Below are positions 1 to 8,397 of a stretch of DNA of 64,000 nucleotides, one piece after another. A program made the translations under genes and the position numbers. The notes beneath the pieces are model-generated. The model worked only from the letters and a program-made list of their open reading frames with translations, had not been told where the DNA came from and searched no databases. The number at the start of each line of letters is the position of its first letter. Position 1 is the first letter of the stretch. Source of the DNA: Quadrisphaera sp. INWT6 (GTDB taxonomy: Bacteria > Actinomycetota > Actinomycetes > Actinomycetales > Quadrisphaeraceae). Location: contig NZ_VUOH01000001.1 of NCBI RefSeq assembly GCF_015390235.1, positions 868,001 through 932,000 on the forward strand. The letters are read 5' to 3'.

Positions 1-59
1 TGGCCGCCGTGCTGGCCTGGCGGATGATCCCCGCCCGCCTCAGCGGCGCCGGTCACTGA
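1..59 (+). CDS. 3' end of a CDS (partial)
   Basis: Only the last 18 codons are inside the window. The frame starting at base 3 encodes AAVLAWRMIPARLSGAGH and a TGA, with G/C at nearly every third position. A short hydrophobic stretch followed by a basic tail would suit the C-terminus of a membrane transporter, but this is too little to name a family. The converging downstream gene and a strong hairpin just after the stop support a real gene end. Confidence 0.5.
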   Translation, partial: AAVLAWRMIPARLSGAGH

Positions 60-62
60 CGC

Positions 63-102
63 GCCGGCCCGGGCCGCCTCCGAGGAGGTGGTCCGGGCCG
101 GC
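63..102. terminator. Bidirectional hairpin terminator
   Basis: Two 19-nt arms (63-81 and 84-102) pair with only two mismatches around a 2-nt loop. The hairpin lies exactly between the stop codons of two converging genes, so it probably ends transcription from both sides. There is no U-tract, as is usual in very high-GC actinomycetes. Confidence 0.75.
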
Positions 103-131
103 GTGCCGGGTGCTCCGCCCGCCGTCCGGCG

Positions 132-1718
132 TCAGCCGAGGATCGAGCGGGTCACGGCGGCCTGCTCGGTGAGCACCCCGCCGATGACGTGCTGGGTCTC
201 GTTGATGCGCTCCACGGCCCGGGTGATCTCGCCCAGCGCCGTCGTCACCTCGGCCACCTGCGACTGGATCGCGCCCACCTGGGCGTCGACGTCGGCGGTG
301 GCGCGGGCGGTCTCGCTGGCCAGCTCCTTGACCTCGTGGGCCACCACGGCGAAGCCGCGGCCGGCCTCGCCGGCGCGGGCGGCCTCGATCGTGGCGTTCA
401 GCGCCAGCAGGTTGGTCTGGGAGGCGATGCCCGAGATCAGGGCGACCACCTTGGAGATGGCGGCGGACGACGTCGACAGGCCCGCCACCTGCTCGTTGGC
501 CGAGGCGGCCAGCGCTGCGCCCTGCTGGGCGACGCCGGTGGCGGAGCTGACGTTGCGCTCCACCTCGCCGATCGACGACGTCAGCGCGTCCGCCGCTCTG
601 GCCAGCGAGTCGGAGGCGGCGATGCGCTCGAGGCCCTGCGCCAGCAGGTAGCCGGCGTTGCGCAGCGCCTCCTCGCGGCCGGGGGAGAGCGGGCGGTCGT
701 CGCCCTTGAAGAAGTCGAGGGTGCCGACCACCTCGCCCCCGACGAGCACGGGCAGGCACACGCCGGCCCTGACCCCGGCGCGGGTGGCGGCGGGGGCGCG
801 CACGCAGTCGGTGACCTTGCCCAGGTCGGGCACGAAGACGAGGTCGCGCGCGGCCCAGGCGCGGCCGGCCAGGCCGACGCCCTCGGCGAAGGTGGCGCTG
901 GCGGTGACGCGGCGGAACTCCTCGCCCGCGCTCCCGGACTCCTGGACGAAGCGCAGCACGGGGCGGGGAGCGGTGCGGTCGACCTTCCAGTACGAGGCGT
1001 AGCTCCAGCCGAAGCGCGTGCGGATGGTGTCGAGCACCTGGGCCAGGGCGTCCTCGGTGTTCCGAGCGCTGCTGACGGCGCGCAGCACCGCGCTGGAGGC
1101 GGCGACGTCCTGGGTGATCTCGGCGGCGTCCTGCGCGCTGCGGACCCGCTGCAGCGCCTGCGACACGAGGACGCCGACGGCGCGAAGCGTGGCCATCCGC
1201 TGCGGCGACAGGGTCACGCTCTCCGTGGTGAAGAAGTCCATCGTGCCGACGGTGCGGAGGCCGCCTGCGCCGGCCGCGGTGATGGGGAAGCAGACGCCCG
1301 AGCGCACCCCGGCGCGGGTGGCCGCGGGGGCGCGCACGCAGTCGGTCACCTGGCCCAGGTCGGGCACGAACACGACGTCGCCGGAGGCCCACGCCCGCCC
1401 CGACAGGCCGGTGCCGCGGGCGAAGGTCGCGGCCAGGGTGGCCTCGCGGAACTCCCGGTTGACCTGCCCGGACTCGCGGGCGAAGCGGAGGACGGGCTGG
1501 CTGGCGCCGGCCTCGTGCAGCTCCCAGTAGGAGCCGTAGGCCCAGCCGAAGCGGTCGCGCACCAGCTCCAGCGCGGTGTCGACGGCCTCGGCGGTCGTGC
1601 TCGCGAGGGTCAGGGCGGTGACGAGCTCGGTGGTGGCCGAGACGTTCTGCTCGGCCTCCTGGGCGGTGGCGAGGGCTCGCTGGGCGGCGTCCTTCGACGC
1701 GGCGCGGTGCGACTTCAC
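132..1718 (-). CDS. Soluble methyl-accepting chemotaxis protein with two GAF domains
   Basis: A 528-residue cytoplasmic chemoreceptor without transmembrane segments. Two tandem GAF sensor domains (about residues 15-165 and 180-330) share a near-identical core, [16 protein letters not shown], with two cysteines 16 residues apart in each copy. The C-terminal 180 residues are a signalling domain with the hairpin-tip sequence [20 protein letters not shown] that contacts CheA/CheW. I chose the GTG at 1718 because AGGGG lies 7-8 nt upstream; an ATG at 1802 would add 28 Pro/Arg-rich residues. The ligand is unknown. A role in chemotaxis follows from the family; no che genes are nearby. Confidence 0.9.
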   Translation of the reverse strand: MKSHRAASKDAAQRALATAQEAEQNVSATTELVTALTLASTTAEAVDTALELVRDRFGWAYGSYWELHEAGASQPVLRFARESGQVNREFREATLAATFARGTGLSGRAWASGDVVFVPDLGQVTDCVRAPAATRAGVRSGVCFPITAAGAGGLRTVGTMDFFTTESVTLSPQRMATLRAVGVLVSQALQRVRSAQDAAEITQDVAASSAVLRAVSSARNTEDALAQVLDTIRTRFGWSYASYWKVDRTAPRPVLRFVQESGSAGEEFRRVTASATFAEGVGLAGRAWAARDLVFVPDLGKVTDCVRAPAATRAGVRAGVCLPVLVGGEVVGTLDFFKGDDRPLSPGREEALRNAGYLLAQGLERIAASDSLARAADALTSSIGEVERNVSSATGVAQQGAALAASANEQVAGLSTSSAAISKVVALISGIASQTNLLALNATIEAARAGEAGRGFAVVAHEVKELASETARATADVDAQVGAIQSQVAEVTTALGEITRAVERINETQHVIGGVLTEQAAVTRSILG

Positions 1719-1725
1719 GGTGGTG

Positions 1726-1764
1726 CCCCTAGGGGTGCGAGGCCGTAGCCCCCCCGTGCGGGGG
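1726..1764 (-). promoter_or_regulatory. 5' UTR palindromes upstream of the chemoreceptor
   Basis: The perfect palindrome CCCCTAGGGG (1726-1735) contains the ribosome binding site of the chemoreceptor. A second hairpin with C-tract and G-tract arms lies at 1749-1764. Folding would hide the AGGGG, so translation may depend on RNA structure. This is inference from sequence only. Confidence 0.35.
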
Positions 1765-1856
1765 ACCTTGACGAGTGCATGATCGTCAGGCTGGGCCCCC
1801 ACCTGGAGGGTCGTGCGCGATCTTCTTCGGGGGCGGGCGGGGGAGACGGCCGCCGG

Positions 1857-2078
1857 TCAGGACGCGGCGGCCCGCACCGGCCGGGTGCGCACCAGGCCGT
1901 GCTCGTCGACGAAGTACTCGCGGCGGACCGGCGGGGCCTGGGCGGCCTGGCCCGCCGGCACGTCGCGGCACTGCGCGCAGAAGTAGCTGACGTGGCCGGC
2001 AGACCACTGCTGCACCCACCCGCTCACGCGGGACACCGGGGTGGACCGCCGGCAGGAACGGCACTGGAACCACTGCAT
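1857..2078 (-). CDS. Small zinc-ribbon protein
   Basis: A 73-residue protein with two CxxC pairs (Cys6/Cys9 and Cys34/Cys37) spaced as in a zinc ribbon, followed by a Pro/Arg-rich tail. AGGAGG lies about 6 nt upstream of the ATG at 2078, one of the best ribosome binding sites in the window, and this fixes the start. The family is not one I can name. The fold suggests a nucleic-acid or protein adaptor, but no enzyme motif is present. Confidence 0.75.
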   Translation of the reverse strand: MQWFQCRSCRRSTPVSRVSGWVQQWSAGHVSYFCAQCRDVPAGQAAQAPPVRREYFVDEHGLVRTRPVRAAAS

Positions 2079-2232
2079 CGTGGCCTCCTCGCGACTGGCG
2101 GCACCGCTGCGGGGGGCCGCTCTAAGACCGTCGCGGTGCGGTGCCGGTGGCATTCTGGCAGCGGTCGGTGATCGGCGACACCGCAGGTGGAGGGCCCCTT
2201 CCCGGGTGTCCTCCGTGGGGGAGACTGGGGGA

Positions 2233-2730
2233 GTGGGCGACGTGGTCGACGGTGGTGGCGCGGACGGCGGTGCGGTGGGTGGTGACGGCGGGGTGCCCGC
2301 GAGCCACGGCCTCGACGAGGAGTGGGTGCGCCGTCGTCGCGCGGCCGCGGGGGCCCAGGCCGACCGCCTGGCCCGCGCCGAGGCCGCCGAGGTGGAGCGG
2401 GCGCGCGAGCAGGTCGCCGACTTCGTCGAGAGGGCGCGCGCGGCCGGTCTGCCCACCGAGGAGCTGCGCGCCGTCGACGCCGCCGGCACCCGCTACCGCA
2501 CGGGCGTCACCGGCTGGGTGCTCCGCCGCGACGGTCGTGCCGGGGTCGGTGAGGACGGCGCGTTCTACCTCCTCGCGGTGCTCCTGAGCGGCACGGAGAA
2601 GCTCGGCGCACGGCTGTGCGGGGTGCGCCTGCAGCCGAGCGACCCCCCGCTCGTGTGGGGCCGCGGCGGGCGCGACGGCGACTCGATCGCCCTGCAGGAG
2701 CTGCTCGACCGGCGCCTCAGCGGAGGGTGA
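2233..2730 (+). CDS. Conserved hypothetical protein
   Basis: A 165-residue soluble protein that I do not recognise. After a Gly/Asp-rich N-terminus, residues 25-70 form a charged, probably helical Arg/Ala/Glu stretch. The rest is a small alpha/beta-like domain ending with ALQELLDRRL. The GTG start follows GAGACT plus 6 nt, the spacing seen at other apparently leaderless genes here, although the G-run could also serve as a ribosome site. Third positions are almost all G/C, which supports coding. Confidence 0.65.
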   Translation: MGDVVDGGGADGGAVGGDGGVPASHGLDEEWVRRRRAAAGAQADRLARAEAAEVERAREQVADFVERARAAGLPTEELRAVDAAGTRYRTGVTGWVLRRDGRAGVGEDGAFYLLAVLLSGTEKLGARLCGVRLQPSDPPLVWGRGGRDGDSIALQELLDRRLSGG

Positions 2731-2792
2731 CACCCGGTCGCCCTCCGTTGCGCTTTGGTGTCGATCGCCCGCGACGATCACCGAGTGCGACC

Positions 2793-2798
2793 TACAGT
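2793..2798 (+). promoter_or_regulatory. -10 element TACAGT of a leaderless gene
   Basis: TACAGT ends 6 nt before the GTG at 2805, so transcription would start at or next to the start codon. No Shine-Dalgarno sequence is present. Confidence 0.55.
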
Positions 2799-2804
2799 CA
2801 CCGC

Positions 2805-3146
2805 GTGACCCGCTCCGACCGCACCCCCCGCGTCCCGCGCATCCCGCGCGTCCGCCGTGCGCGCAGCCAGGCGAGCACCGACGTCGGGTCCGCCCCGACG
2901 CTCGAGCTGCCGCCCACCCGCCTGGCCAGCGTGCCCGGCCGCGGCGCCCACGCCCTGGAGGTCGTGCAGCAGCCGCTGCCCGGACACCTGTTCCTCGACC
3001 CCGACGTCCCCGCCGACGAGGTCCTGCACCTCACCTGCGGGGCGTGGACCGGCCGCGCCAGCCACGTGTGGACCGGCGTCGGCTGGGCCCGCCTGCTGCC
3101 CGGCCCCGTCGCCGTCGTCCCCACCGCCCGCCCCCGCACCGGCTGA
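2805..3146 (+). CDS. Hypothetical protein
   Basis: A 113-residue protein with a basic Arg/Pro-rich first 20 residues and a compact C-terminal domain containing one cysteine and several Trp residues (AWTGRASHVWTGVGWARLL). I recognise no family. The start is set by the leaderless promoter rather than by a ribosome binding site. It lies between another hypothetical gene and a TGATCA-type intergenic palindrome that may end the transcript. Confidence 0.6.
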   Translation: MTRSDRTPRVPRIPRVRRARSQASTDVGSAPTLELPPTRLASVPGRGAHALEVVQQPLPGHLFLDPDVPADEVLHLTCGAWTGRASHVWTGVGWARLLPGPVAVVPTARPRTG

Positions 3147-3160
3147 CCCGCACCCGCCGA

Positions 3161-3215
3161 CCGTGATCATGGGCGCTCGCCACCCCGCGGGGTCGCACCA
3201 CGGGGGTGGCGGCCG
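3161..3215. repeat. TGATCA palindromic element, degenerate copy
   Basis: The left arm carries CCGTGATCATGGGCG and runs into GCCACCCC. The right side keeps only GGGGTGGC and has lost the matching ATGATCACGG end. It lies 15 bp after a stop codon and can still form the inner hairpin, so it may act as a terminator. Confidence 0.6.
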
Positions 3216-3242
3216 ACCGTCCGACTCGGCCGGCCTGGGCGC

Positions 3243-4172
3243 GTGAAGGGCGAAGGAGGCGGCAGGCCGCCGTGGAGGGACCTCCCGGGGGAGCTGCGCA
3301 GCGCCGTCATCGGCGTGCTCGGATCACCGGTCGTGGCGGCGAGCTCGCAGGCCGGGGGGTTCTCACCCGGATCTGCTGACCGCGTGCTGACCTCAGCGGG
3401 GGGGCGCGCCTTCGTGAAAGCCGTCGACGCCGTCCGCCACCCCGGGTCTGCTGACCTGCACCGGCGCGAGGCCGAGGTGCTGGCGCTGCTTCCGAGTGAC
3501 CTTCCGGTACCGCGCCTGCTGGCGGTGGTCGAGGAAGCGGGGTGGCTGGCGCTGGTCACCGAGGACGTCGACGGGCGCACGCCCGAGCTGCCCTGACGCC
3601 GCGACGAGCTCGACGCCTCGCTGGCGGCGCTCACCCAGGTCAGCGCCCACACCCCCACGGGCGGCCTGGCCCAGCGCCTGCCCACCGCTGCGAACGACCT
3701 CAGAGACGACCTCGACGGCTTCTCCCGCCTGGAGACCGACCCCGTCGCCGACCTCGACCCGTGGGCGCGAGACCACCTCGGCGATCTGGTCGAGCTGGGG
3801 CGGAGGTGCCCCGCAGCCCTCGCGGGTGATCAGCTGCTCCACACCGACGTGCGGGCCGACAACCTCCTGATCCGAGCCTCGGGCGAGGTTGTGGTGGTCG
3901 ACTGGCCGCACGCGGGCCGGGGCGCGCCCTTCACCGACGCACTGGGGCTGCTGGTCAACGCCAAGCTGTGGGACCCCGCGGTGGACGCCGACGCCCTGCT
4001 CGACGGGCACCACCCGGGCGACGACGACGCGGTGACCACGGTCCTGGCCGGCATGGCGGGGTACTTCCTGGACGCTGCCCGCAAGCCAGCGCCAGAGGGA
4101 CTGCCGCGGCTGCGGGCCTTCCAGGCGGCCCAGGGCGCGGCGGCGCTGGCGTGGCTGCGCGAGCGCTGGTGA
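3243..4172 (+). pseudogene. Aminoglycoside phosphotransferase-like gene, in-frame TGA
   Basis: One frame runs for 310 codons and is interrupted only by a TGA at 3594-3596. The 3' part has the kinase loop HTDVRADNLL and the metal-binding DWPHA of the APH/choline-kinase fold. The 5' part has the N-lobe pattern ending VVEEAGWLALVTEDVDGR. The stop falls in ELP-stop-RRDEL. Related proteins as I remember them often have a tryptophan there, so TGG to TGA is the simplest explanation. Without read-through the product would lack all catalytic residues. The substrate cannot be told from sequence. Confidence 0.75.
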
Positions 4173-4248
4173 TCCCGGAGGCGTCGACGACCTGCTGACC
4201 AGCGGTGTCGACTTCGTCGCAACGCGTGCCGCGGCGGTGACCCGGAGT

Positions 4249-4254
4249 TAGTGT
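4249..4254 (+). promoter_or_regulatory. -10 element TAGTGT of a leaderless gene
   Basis: TAGTGT ends 6 nt before the GTG of the ArsR-type gene, with no ribosome binding site between them. Confidence 0.55.
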
Positions 4255-4260
4255 CTTCGC

Positions 4261-4890
4261 GTGGAAGCAGCGGAGACCCTGCCGTTCGCCGTCCCCCTAC
4301 CGCCGCCCGCCGGGCAGTCGGGGCTCGCGTCACCGACGGGACGGCGCACCCCGACCGACACCGAGGCGAAGGCGTTGGCCTCGGCCGTGCGCCTGCGGAT
4401 CCTGCGGATGTGCGCCGACACCCCGATGACCAACGCGGCCATCGCCGAGCGGCTCGGCCTCAACGCCGCCACCGCGCTGCACCACGTGCGCACGCTGGTG
4501 GCGTCTGAGTTCCTCGAGCCGATGCCCTCGACCCGCGGCCGCCGCGGCGCCCGGAGCGTGCCCTACCGGGCCACGCGCAAGTCGTGGGTGCTCGACGAGC
4601 GCCGCTCGGCGCGGGCCATGGTCGAGGCGTTCACCCAGACCCTGCCCGTGCTCCTCGGCGACGACGACGCAGCCGACCGCCCCGCGGGGACCACTCCCGC
4701 CACGGGTGCGGTGCCCGACCCCGAGCTGCAGGTCGCGCGACTGGGCCTGCGGCTGGACGACGACGGCCGCGCCGAGCTCCAGCGACGCCTCGACGAGGTG
4801 CTCGACGAGTTCGCCACACGCCCCCCGACGCCCGACGGCGCCCCGGTGTCGCTGTTCCTCGCGCTGCACCGCGACCCCGACCGCGACTGA
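4261..4890 (+). CDS. ArsR-like winged-helix transcriptional regulator
   Basis: A 209-residue protein. Residues 35-105 form a winged helix (LASAVRLRILRMCADTPMTN, then AAIAERLGLNAATALHHVRT), the layout of ArsR/HTH_20-type repressors. The C-terminal half is helical and acidic, with no cysteine metal site, so metal sensing is unlikely. Start and promoter are leaderless. Its target is unknown; the YbaK gene converges on it. Confidence 0.8.
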   Translation: MEAAETLPFAVPLPPPAGQSGLASPTGRRTPTDTEAKALASAVRLRILRMCADTPMTNAAIAERLGLNAATALHHVRTLVASEFLEPMPSTRGRRGARSVPYRATRKSWVLDERRSARAMVEAFTQTLPVLLGDDDAADRPAGTTPATGAVPDPELQVARLGLRLDDDGRAELQRRLDEVLDEFATRPPTPDGAPVSLFLALHRDPDRD

Positions 4891-4897
4891 CCCCCCG

Positions 4898-4955
4898 CCG
4901 TGATCATGGAGTCCCGGAGCGCTCTCCGATGGTGATCATGGGCCTCCCCCACCCT
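4898..4955. repeat. TGATCA element, two direct half copies
   Basis: Two left-hand half sites (GTGATCATGG at 4900 and again at 4932) follow each other in the same direction, about 32 bp apart, between converging genes. The second continues into GGGCCTCCCCCACCC. This is the only direct, rather than inverted, arrangement of the family in the window. Confidence 0.6.
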
Positions 4956-4962
4956 GCGCCGG

Positions 4963-5433
4963 TCAGCCCTCCGGCGGCCTCGTCACGTCGACCCACCGGT
5001 CGCCCGTGAGCCCGGCCAGCTGCGCCGGGGTCAGCGGCACCGCAGACCGGCGGCTCCCGCCCGCCGGGTAGACGACGTCGAAGGCTCGCAACGACTCGTC
5101 GCAGTGCACCTCCAGCGGCTCCGGGTGCCCGAAGGGGCTGACGCCGCCCACCGGCTGGCTCGTCACCGCGTGCGCCTCCTCGCCCGGCAGCATCCGGGGC
5201 TTGGCGCCGAAGCGGGCCTTGAACTTCGCGTTGTCGAGGCGGGCGTCGCCGCGGGCGACCACCAGCACCACGCGCTCACCGGCTCGCAGCGCCAGGGTCT
5301 TGGCGATCTGCCCCGGCTCGACGCCCAGGGCGTCGGCCGCGGCCTGGACGGTGGGGGTGTCGACGTCGGGCTCCACCACCCTCACGCCGGGGAGGTGCTC
5401 GTCGAGGAAGGCCTGCACGCGCTCGGTGCTCAC
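4963..5433 (-). CDS. ybaK: YbaK/EbsC-type aminoacyl-tRNA deacylase
   Basis: A 156-residue single-domain YbaK/ProRS-editing-like protein. Characteristic elements are QIAKTLALRAG (with the conserved lysine), DARLDNAKFKARFG and GGVSPFG near residue 113, which lines the editing pocket. Family members hydrolyse mischarged aminoacyl-tRNA such as Cys-tRNA(Pro). The exact specificity here is not visible. It is divergent from the glycosyltransferase with only 45 bp between starts. Confidence 0.88.
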   Translation of the reverse strand: MSTERVQAFLDEHLPGVRVVEPDVDTPTVQAAADALGVEPGQIAKTLALRAGERVVLVVARGDARLDNAKFKARFGAKPRMLPGEEAHAVTSQPVGGVSPFGHPEPLEVHCDESLRAFDVVYPAGGSRRSAVPLTPAQLAGLTGDRWVDVTRPPEG

Positions 5434-5465
5434 GCCGCCATCCTGACGCAGCCCGGGACCGCGGG

Positions 5466-5471
5466 TAGCGT
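5466..5471 (+). promoter_or_regulatory. -10 element TAGCGT of a leaderless gene
   Basis: TAGCGT ends 7 nt before the ATG of the glycosyltransferase. The same hexamer at the same spacing occurs upstream of three other genes in the window. Confidence 0.6.
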
Positions 5472-5478
5472 GCCGATC

Positions 5479-6660
5479 ATGACGACGACGTCAGGTCCCC
5501 GGGTCGCTGTCGACTGGTTCGCGCCGGTCCTGGGCATGGACGGCTTCGTCGACTACTCCACCCGGCTCGCGCACGGGCTGGCCGCGCAGACCCCCACCAC
5601 GCTCTTCTCGCCCGACCACCCGTGGTGGGCTCCCGAGGTGCTCGCCGACGTCGCCGCCGTCGAGCGGGTCGCCGTCGCCGAGTCCTCGAGCCGCACCGAG
5701 CGGACCGCCCACTGGTACGACGGCGAGCTGCCCCGCGCCCTCGAGCGCGCCGCCGACGACGTCGACGTCGTCTGGGCCCCGGCGTTCTTCCTGCCGGACC
5801 CCTCGCCCGTCCCGCGGGTGCTGACGGTCCACGACCTGTCCTTCGTGCACCACCCCGACCGCTTCAGCCCCGAGAACCGGGCGCTCTACGTCGACCGCGG
5901 CCGCCCCGACGCCGAGCGCGCCGACGCCGTCCTCGCCATCTCCGAGAGCACCGCGCGCGACGTCGTCGAGCTGTGGGGCGTCGACCCGGCGCGCGTCGTC
6001 GTGACGCTCCTGGGGCCCACCGTCGCGGTCGGCCACGTCGACCGCGACGCCTCCCGCGCCCGCGCCGTGCGGCGGCTGGGGCTGCCCGCCGGTGGCCGGT
6101 TCGTCGTCGCGGTGAGCCCGACGCACTGGCGCAAGAACCTGCGCCTCCTCGTCCGCGAGCACCAGCTGCTCCCGGCCGCGCCGCGCCGCGAGCTCCCGCT
6201 GGTGCTCGTCAACGCCGACCAGCCGGAGACGCACCGGATCCTCGCGGAGGAGGGTGACGACGCCGTCGTCGTGCTCGGGCGGGTCGACGACGACGCGCTG
6301 CGCGACCTCGTGGCCGGCGCGGTGGCGCTGCTGCACGGCTCGTCGCTGGAGGGGTTCGGGCTGCCCGCGCTCAACGCGATGGCGCTCGGCACCCCGCTCA
6401 TCGCGAACGACGCGCCGTCGCTGTCGGAGGTCGGCGCGGGGGCCGCGCGCTTCGTCGACATCACCGAGCTCGGCTCGATGGCCCGTGCCGTGGAGGAGGT
6501 CGCGCACGACGACGCCCTCGCGGCCGCGCTCTCCGCCGCGGGGCTCCGGCGCGCCGCCGACTTCGACTGGGCGACGACGACGGAGCGGACCCTCACCACG
6601 CTCCGCGACGTGGCCGCGGGCCGGCTCCCCACCCTGTCCGTCGCCACCTCCCGACCGTGA
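5479..6660 (+). CDS. Family 4-type glycosyltransferase
   Basis: A 393-residue GT-B enzyme. The N-terminal domain contains VLTVHDLSFVHHPDRF. The C-terminal Rossmann domain has the donor-site pattern HGSSLEGFGLPALNAMALGT (about residue 287), where the E and the EGFGLP loop contact the sugar nucleotide. The acceptor is unknown; the protein has no membrane segment. Its TGA stop lies inside the first arm of a TGATCA palindrome. The ATG is preferred over upstream codons because of the leaderless promoter. Confidence 0.88.
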   Translation: MTTTSGPRVAVDWFAPVLGMDGFVDYSTRLAHGLAAQTPTTLFSPDHPWWAPEVLADVAAVERVAVAESSSRTERTAHWYDGELPRALERAADDVDVVWAPAFFLPDPSPVPRVLTVHDLSFVHHPDRFSPENRALYVDRGRPDAERADAVLAISESTARDVVELWGVDPARVVVTLLGPTVAVGHVDRDASRARAVRRLGLPAGGRFVVAVSPTHWRKNLRLLVREHQLLPAAPRRELPLVLVNADQPETHRILAEEGDDAVVVLGRVDDDALRDLVAGAVALLHGSSLEGFGLPALNAMALGTPLIANDAPSLSEVGAGAARFVDITELGSMARAVEEVAHDDALAAALSAAGLRRAADFDWATTTERTLTTLRDVAAGRLPTLSVATSRP

Positions 6661-6707
6661 TCATGGACTTCCGCCACCCCTGGGGTGGCCAGCGCCCATG
6701 ATCACGG
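6655..6707. repeat. TGATCA palindromic element, full copy
   Basis: Two 26-nt arms meet at a single T. The outer 12 nt and inner 7 nt pair, with a mismatched stretch between them. The left arm supplies the TGA stop of the glycosyltransferase. The element lies between converging genes and could terminate both. Confidence 0.75.
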
Positions 6708-6716
6708 CGGGGAGGG

Positions 6717-7595
6717 TCAGCCGGCGGGGGAGTCGTAGTGGCGCGACTGGTGCACGAACGCCCGGTACCCCGCCCAGAAGAGCAGCGGCCCGACCGCGAG
6801 CGACGAGTACGCCGCCCGCGCCGGGAGCAGCAGCTCGTCGGTGCGGCCGAGCAGCGCGGTCGCGGGCAGGTACGCGATGAACGCCAGCGGCAGCACGAAC
6901 GTCAGCGCCAGCGACCCGACGGTGCCGAACACCCCGAGCGGGTAGGGGCCGAAGTCGGCGAACGTCGTGTCGACCGTGACCTTGAGCGACCACGTGGCGC
7001 GCAGCCTGAAGCTCAGCGAGCTGAGGGCGAACTGCACGCCGGCCTCCACCAGACCGCCCGCGACGATCGTCAGCACGAGGAAGACCACGGTGCCCGGCGT
7101 CCAGTCCACCGGGGCCAGCTGCGCCGCGACCACCAGCACCACCACGCCGAGCGAGAGGTCGCCGAGCGAGCCGGGGTTGAACCGCCACGCGAGCAGCTGC
7201 AGGAACGGGCTCACCGGGCGCAGGAGCAGCCGGTCGTAGTCGCCCTCGTTGATGAGGAAGTCGATCACCGAGTGCTGCCCGAACGGCACGGTGCACACCG
7301 CGTGGGCGCACAGCCGCATGGCGAACAGCAGCGCCACCTCGCCGAAGCCCCACCCGCCGACCTCCTCGAAGCGGTGCAGCAGCACCCCGACGAACAGCAG
7401 CTGCGATCCCTGCAGCGCCACCGAGCCGAGCGCGGTGTTCACGAGGTTGCTGCGGTAGGCGAACACCACCTTCAGCGACGCCGCCATGAGCACCCACCAG
7501 GCGCGCAGCGGGGAGACCTCCTGCAGCTGCGGCCGCCACGGCGCGCGGACGGCCGGGGCAGCCACGCCGACCGCCTCGCCCGCCTCGTCAGCCAC
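6717..7595 (-). CDS. ABC-2 family exporter permease
   Basis: A 292-residue integral membrane protein with about six hydrophobic segments and the motif NEGDYDRLLLRPVSPFLQ, typical of the permeases paired with DrrA-like ATPases. The GTG start overlaps the stop of the preceding permease by 8 nt, so the two are translationally coupled. It is the last gene of a three-gene exporter operon. The substrate is unknown. Confidence 0.85.
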   Translation of the reverse strand: MADEAGEAVGVAAPAVRAPWRPQLQEVSPLRAWWVLMAASLKVVFAYRSNLVNTALGSVALQGSQLLFVGVLLHRFEEVGGWGFGEVALLFAMRLCAHAVCTVPFGQHSVIDFLINEGDYDRLLLRPVSPFLQLLAWRFNPGSLGDLSLGVVVLVVAAQLAPVDWTPGTVVFLVLTIVAGGLVEAGVQFALSSLSFRLRATWSLKVTVDTTFADFGPYPLGVFGTVGSLALTFVLPLAFIAYLPATALLGRTDELLLPARAAYSSLAVGPLLFWAGYRAFVHQSRHYDSPAG

Positions 7596-8397
7596 CCTGG
7601 ACCACCACCCGGTGCAGCGCCCGTGACCACACCAGCTGCGCGAGCAGCGCCAGCAGCACCACCCACAGCGCCTGGACGGCGAGCGCCGCCGCGAGGTCGC
7701 CGCCGCCTAGCGCGCCGAAGTACACCGACAACGGCGTGAACACCTGGGCCTGGAAGGGCAGGTGCTCGAGGGTGCCGCGCAGCCACCCGGGCATGAACCA
7801 CAGGGGGATGAGCGCGCCCGAGGCGAACTGCGCCACCGCCCGGTAGACCATCAGCGCGCCGCCCACCTCGAGGGTCCAGAAGGCCGTCATCGCCACCAGC
7901 AGGTTGCACAGCAGCGCCACGGCGATGCCGAGCGCCGTGCTCACCACGAAGGCGAGCAGTCCCAGCGCCCCGCCGGCGGGTGCCCGGAGCGCACCGATGG
8001 CGAGGGCCAGCAGCACCGCCAGCACGCAGCGCGGGACGGCCGCCGCCGTCGTCCCCACCTGCTGGGCGAGCGTCTGCGGCACCAGGCCGACGGGCCGCAG
8101 CAGGTCGACGGCGATGCGCCCCTGGCGCACCCTCATCTCCAGGCTCGAGCGCCAGAACGGGTTGAGCACGTTGGTGAACACGGCCCCGAGGACGGCGTAG
8201 GCGACCGCCGTCGGGCCGTCGACGCCGGACACCTCGTCGACCCCGGCGTACACGGCCCGCCACACCAGGACGACGAGGACCACCCGCACGAGGACCGCCA
8301 CCGCGCTGACCAGCACCTCGCTGCGGACGGCGAGCGCGCTGCGCACCGCCTGGCGTCCGATCGCGACGAGCGCCACCACCTGAGCGGCGGACGTCAC
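7588..8397 (-). CDS. ABC-2 family exporter permease
   Basis: A 269-residue membrane protein with about six hydrophobic helices and the loop MRVRQGRIAVDLLRPVGLV, the counterpart of the loop in its partner permease. The GTG start shares a GTGA overlap with the stop of the ATPase gene. It presumably forms a heterodimeric channel with the next permease. Confidence 0.85.
   Translation of the reverse strand: MTSAAQVVALVAIGRQAVRSALAVRSEVLVSAVAVLVRVVLVVLVWRAVYAGVDEVSGVDGPTAVAYAVLGAVFTNVLNPFWRSSLEMRVRQGRIAVDLLRPVGLVPQTLAQQVGTTAAAVPRCVLAVLLALAIGALRAPAGGALGLLAFVVSTALGIAVALLCNLLVAMTAFWTLEVGGALMVYRAVAQFASGALIPLWFMPGWLRGTLEHLPFQAQVFTPLSVYFGALGGGDLAAALAVQALWVVLLALLAQLVWSRALHRVVVQGG

Noticed and set aside
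3594..3596. Selenocysteine TGA in the phosphotransferase
   Set aside because: No SECIS-like hairpin follows, and relatives as I recall them often have tryptophan there, so a nonsense mutation is simpler.
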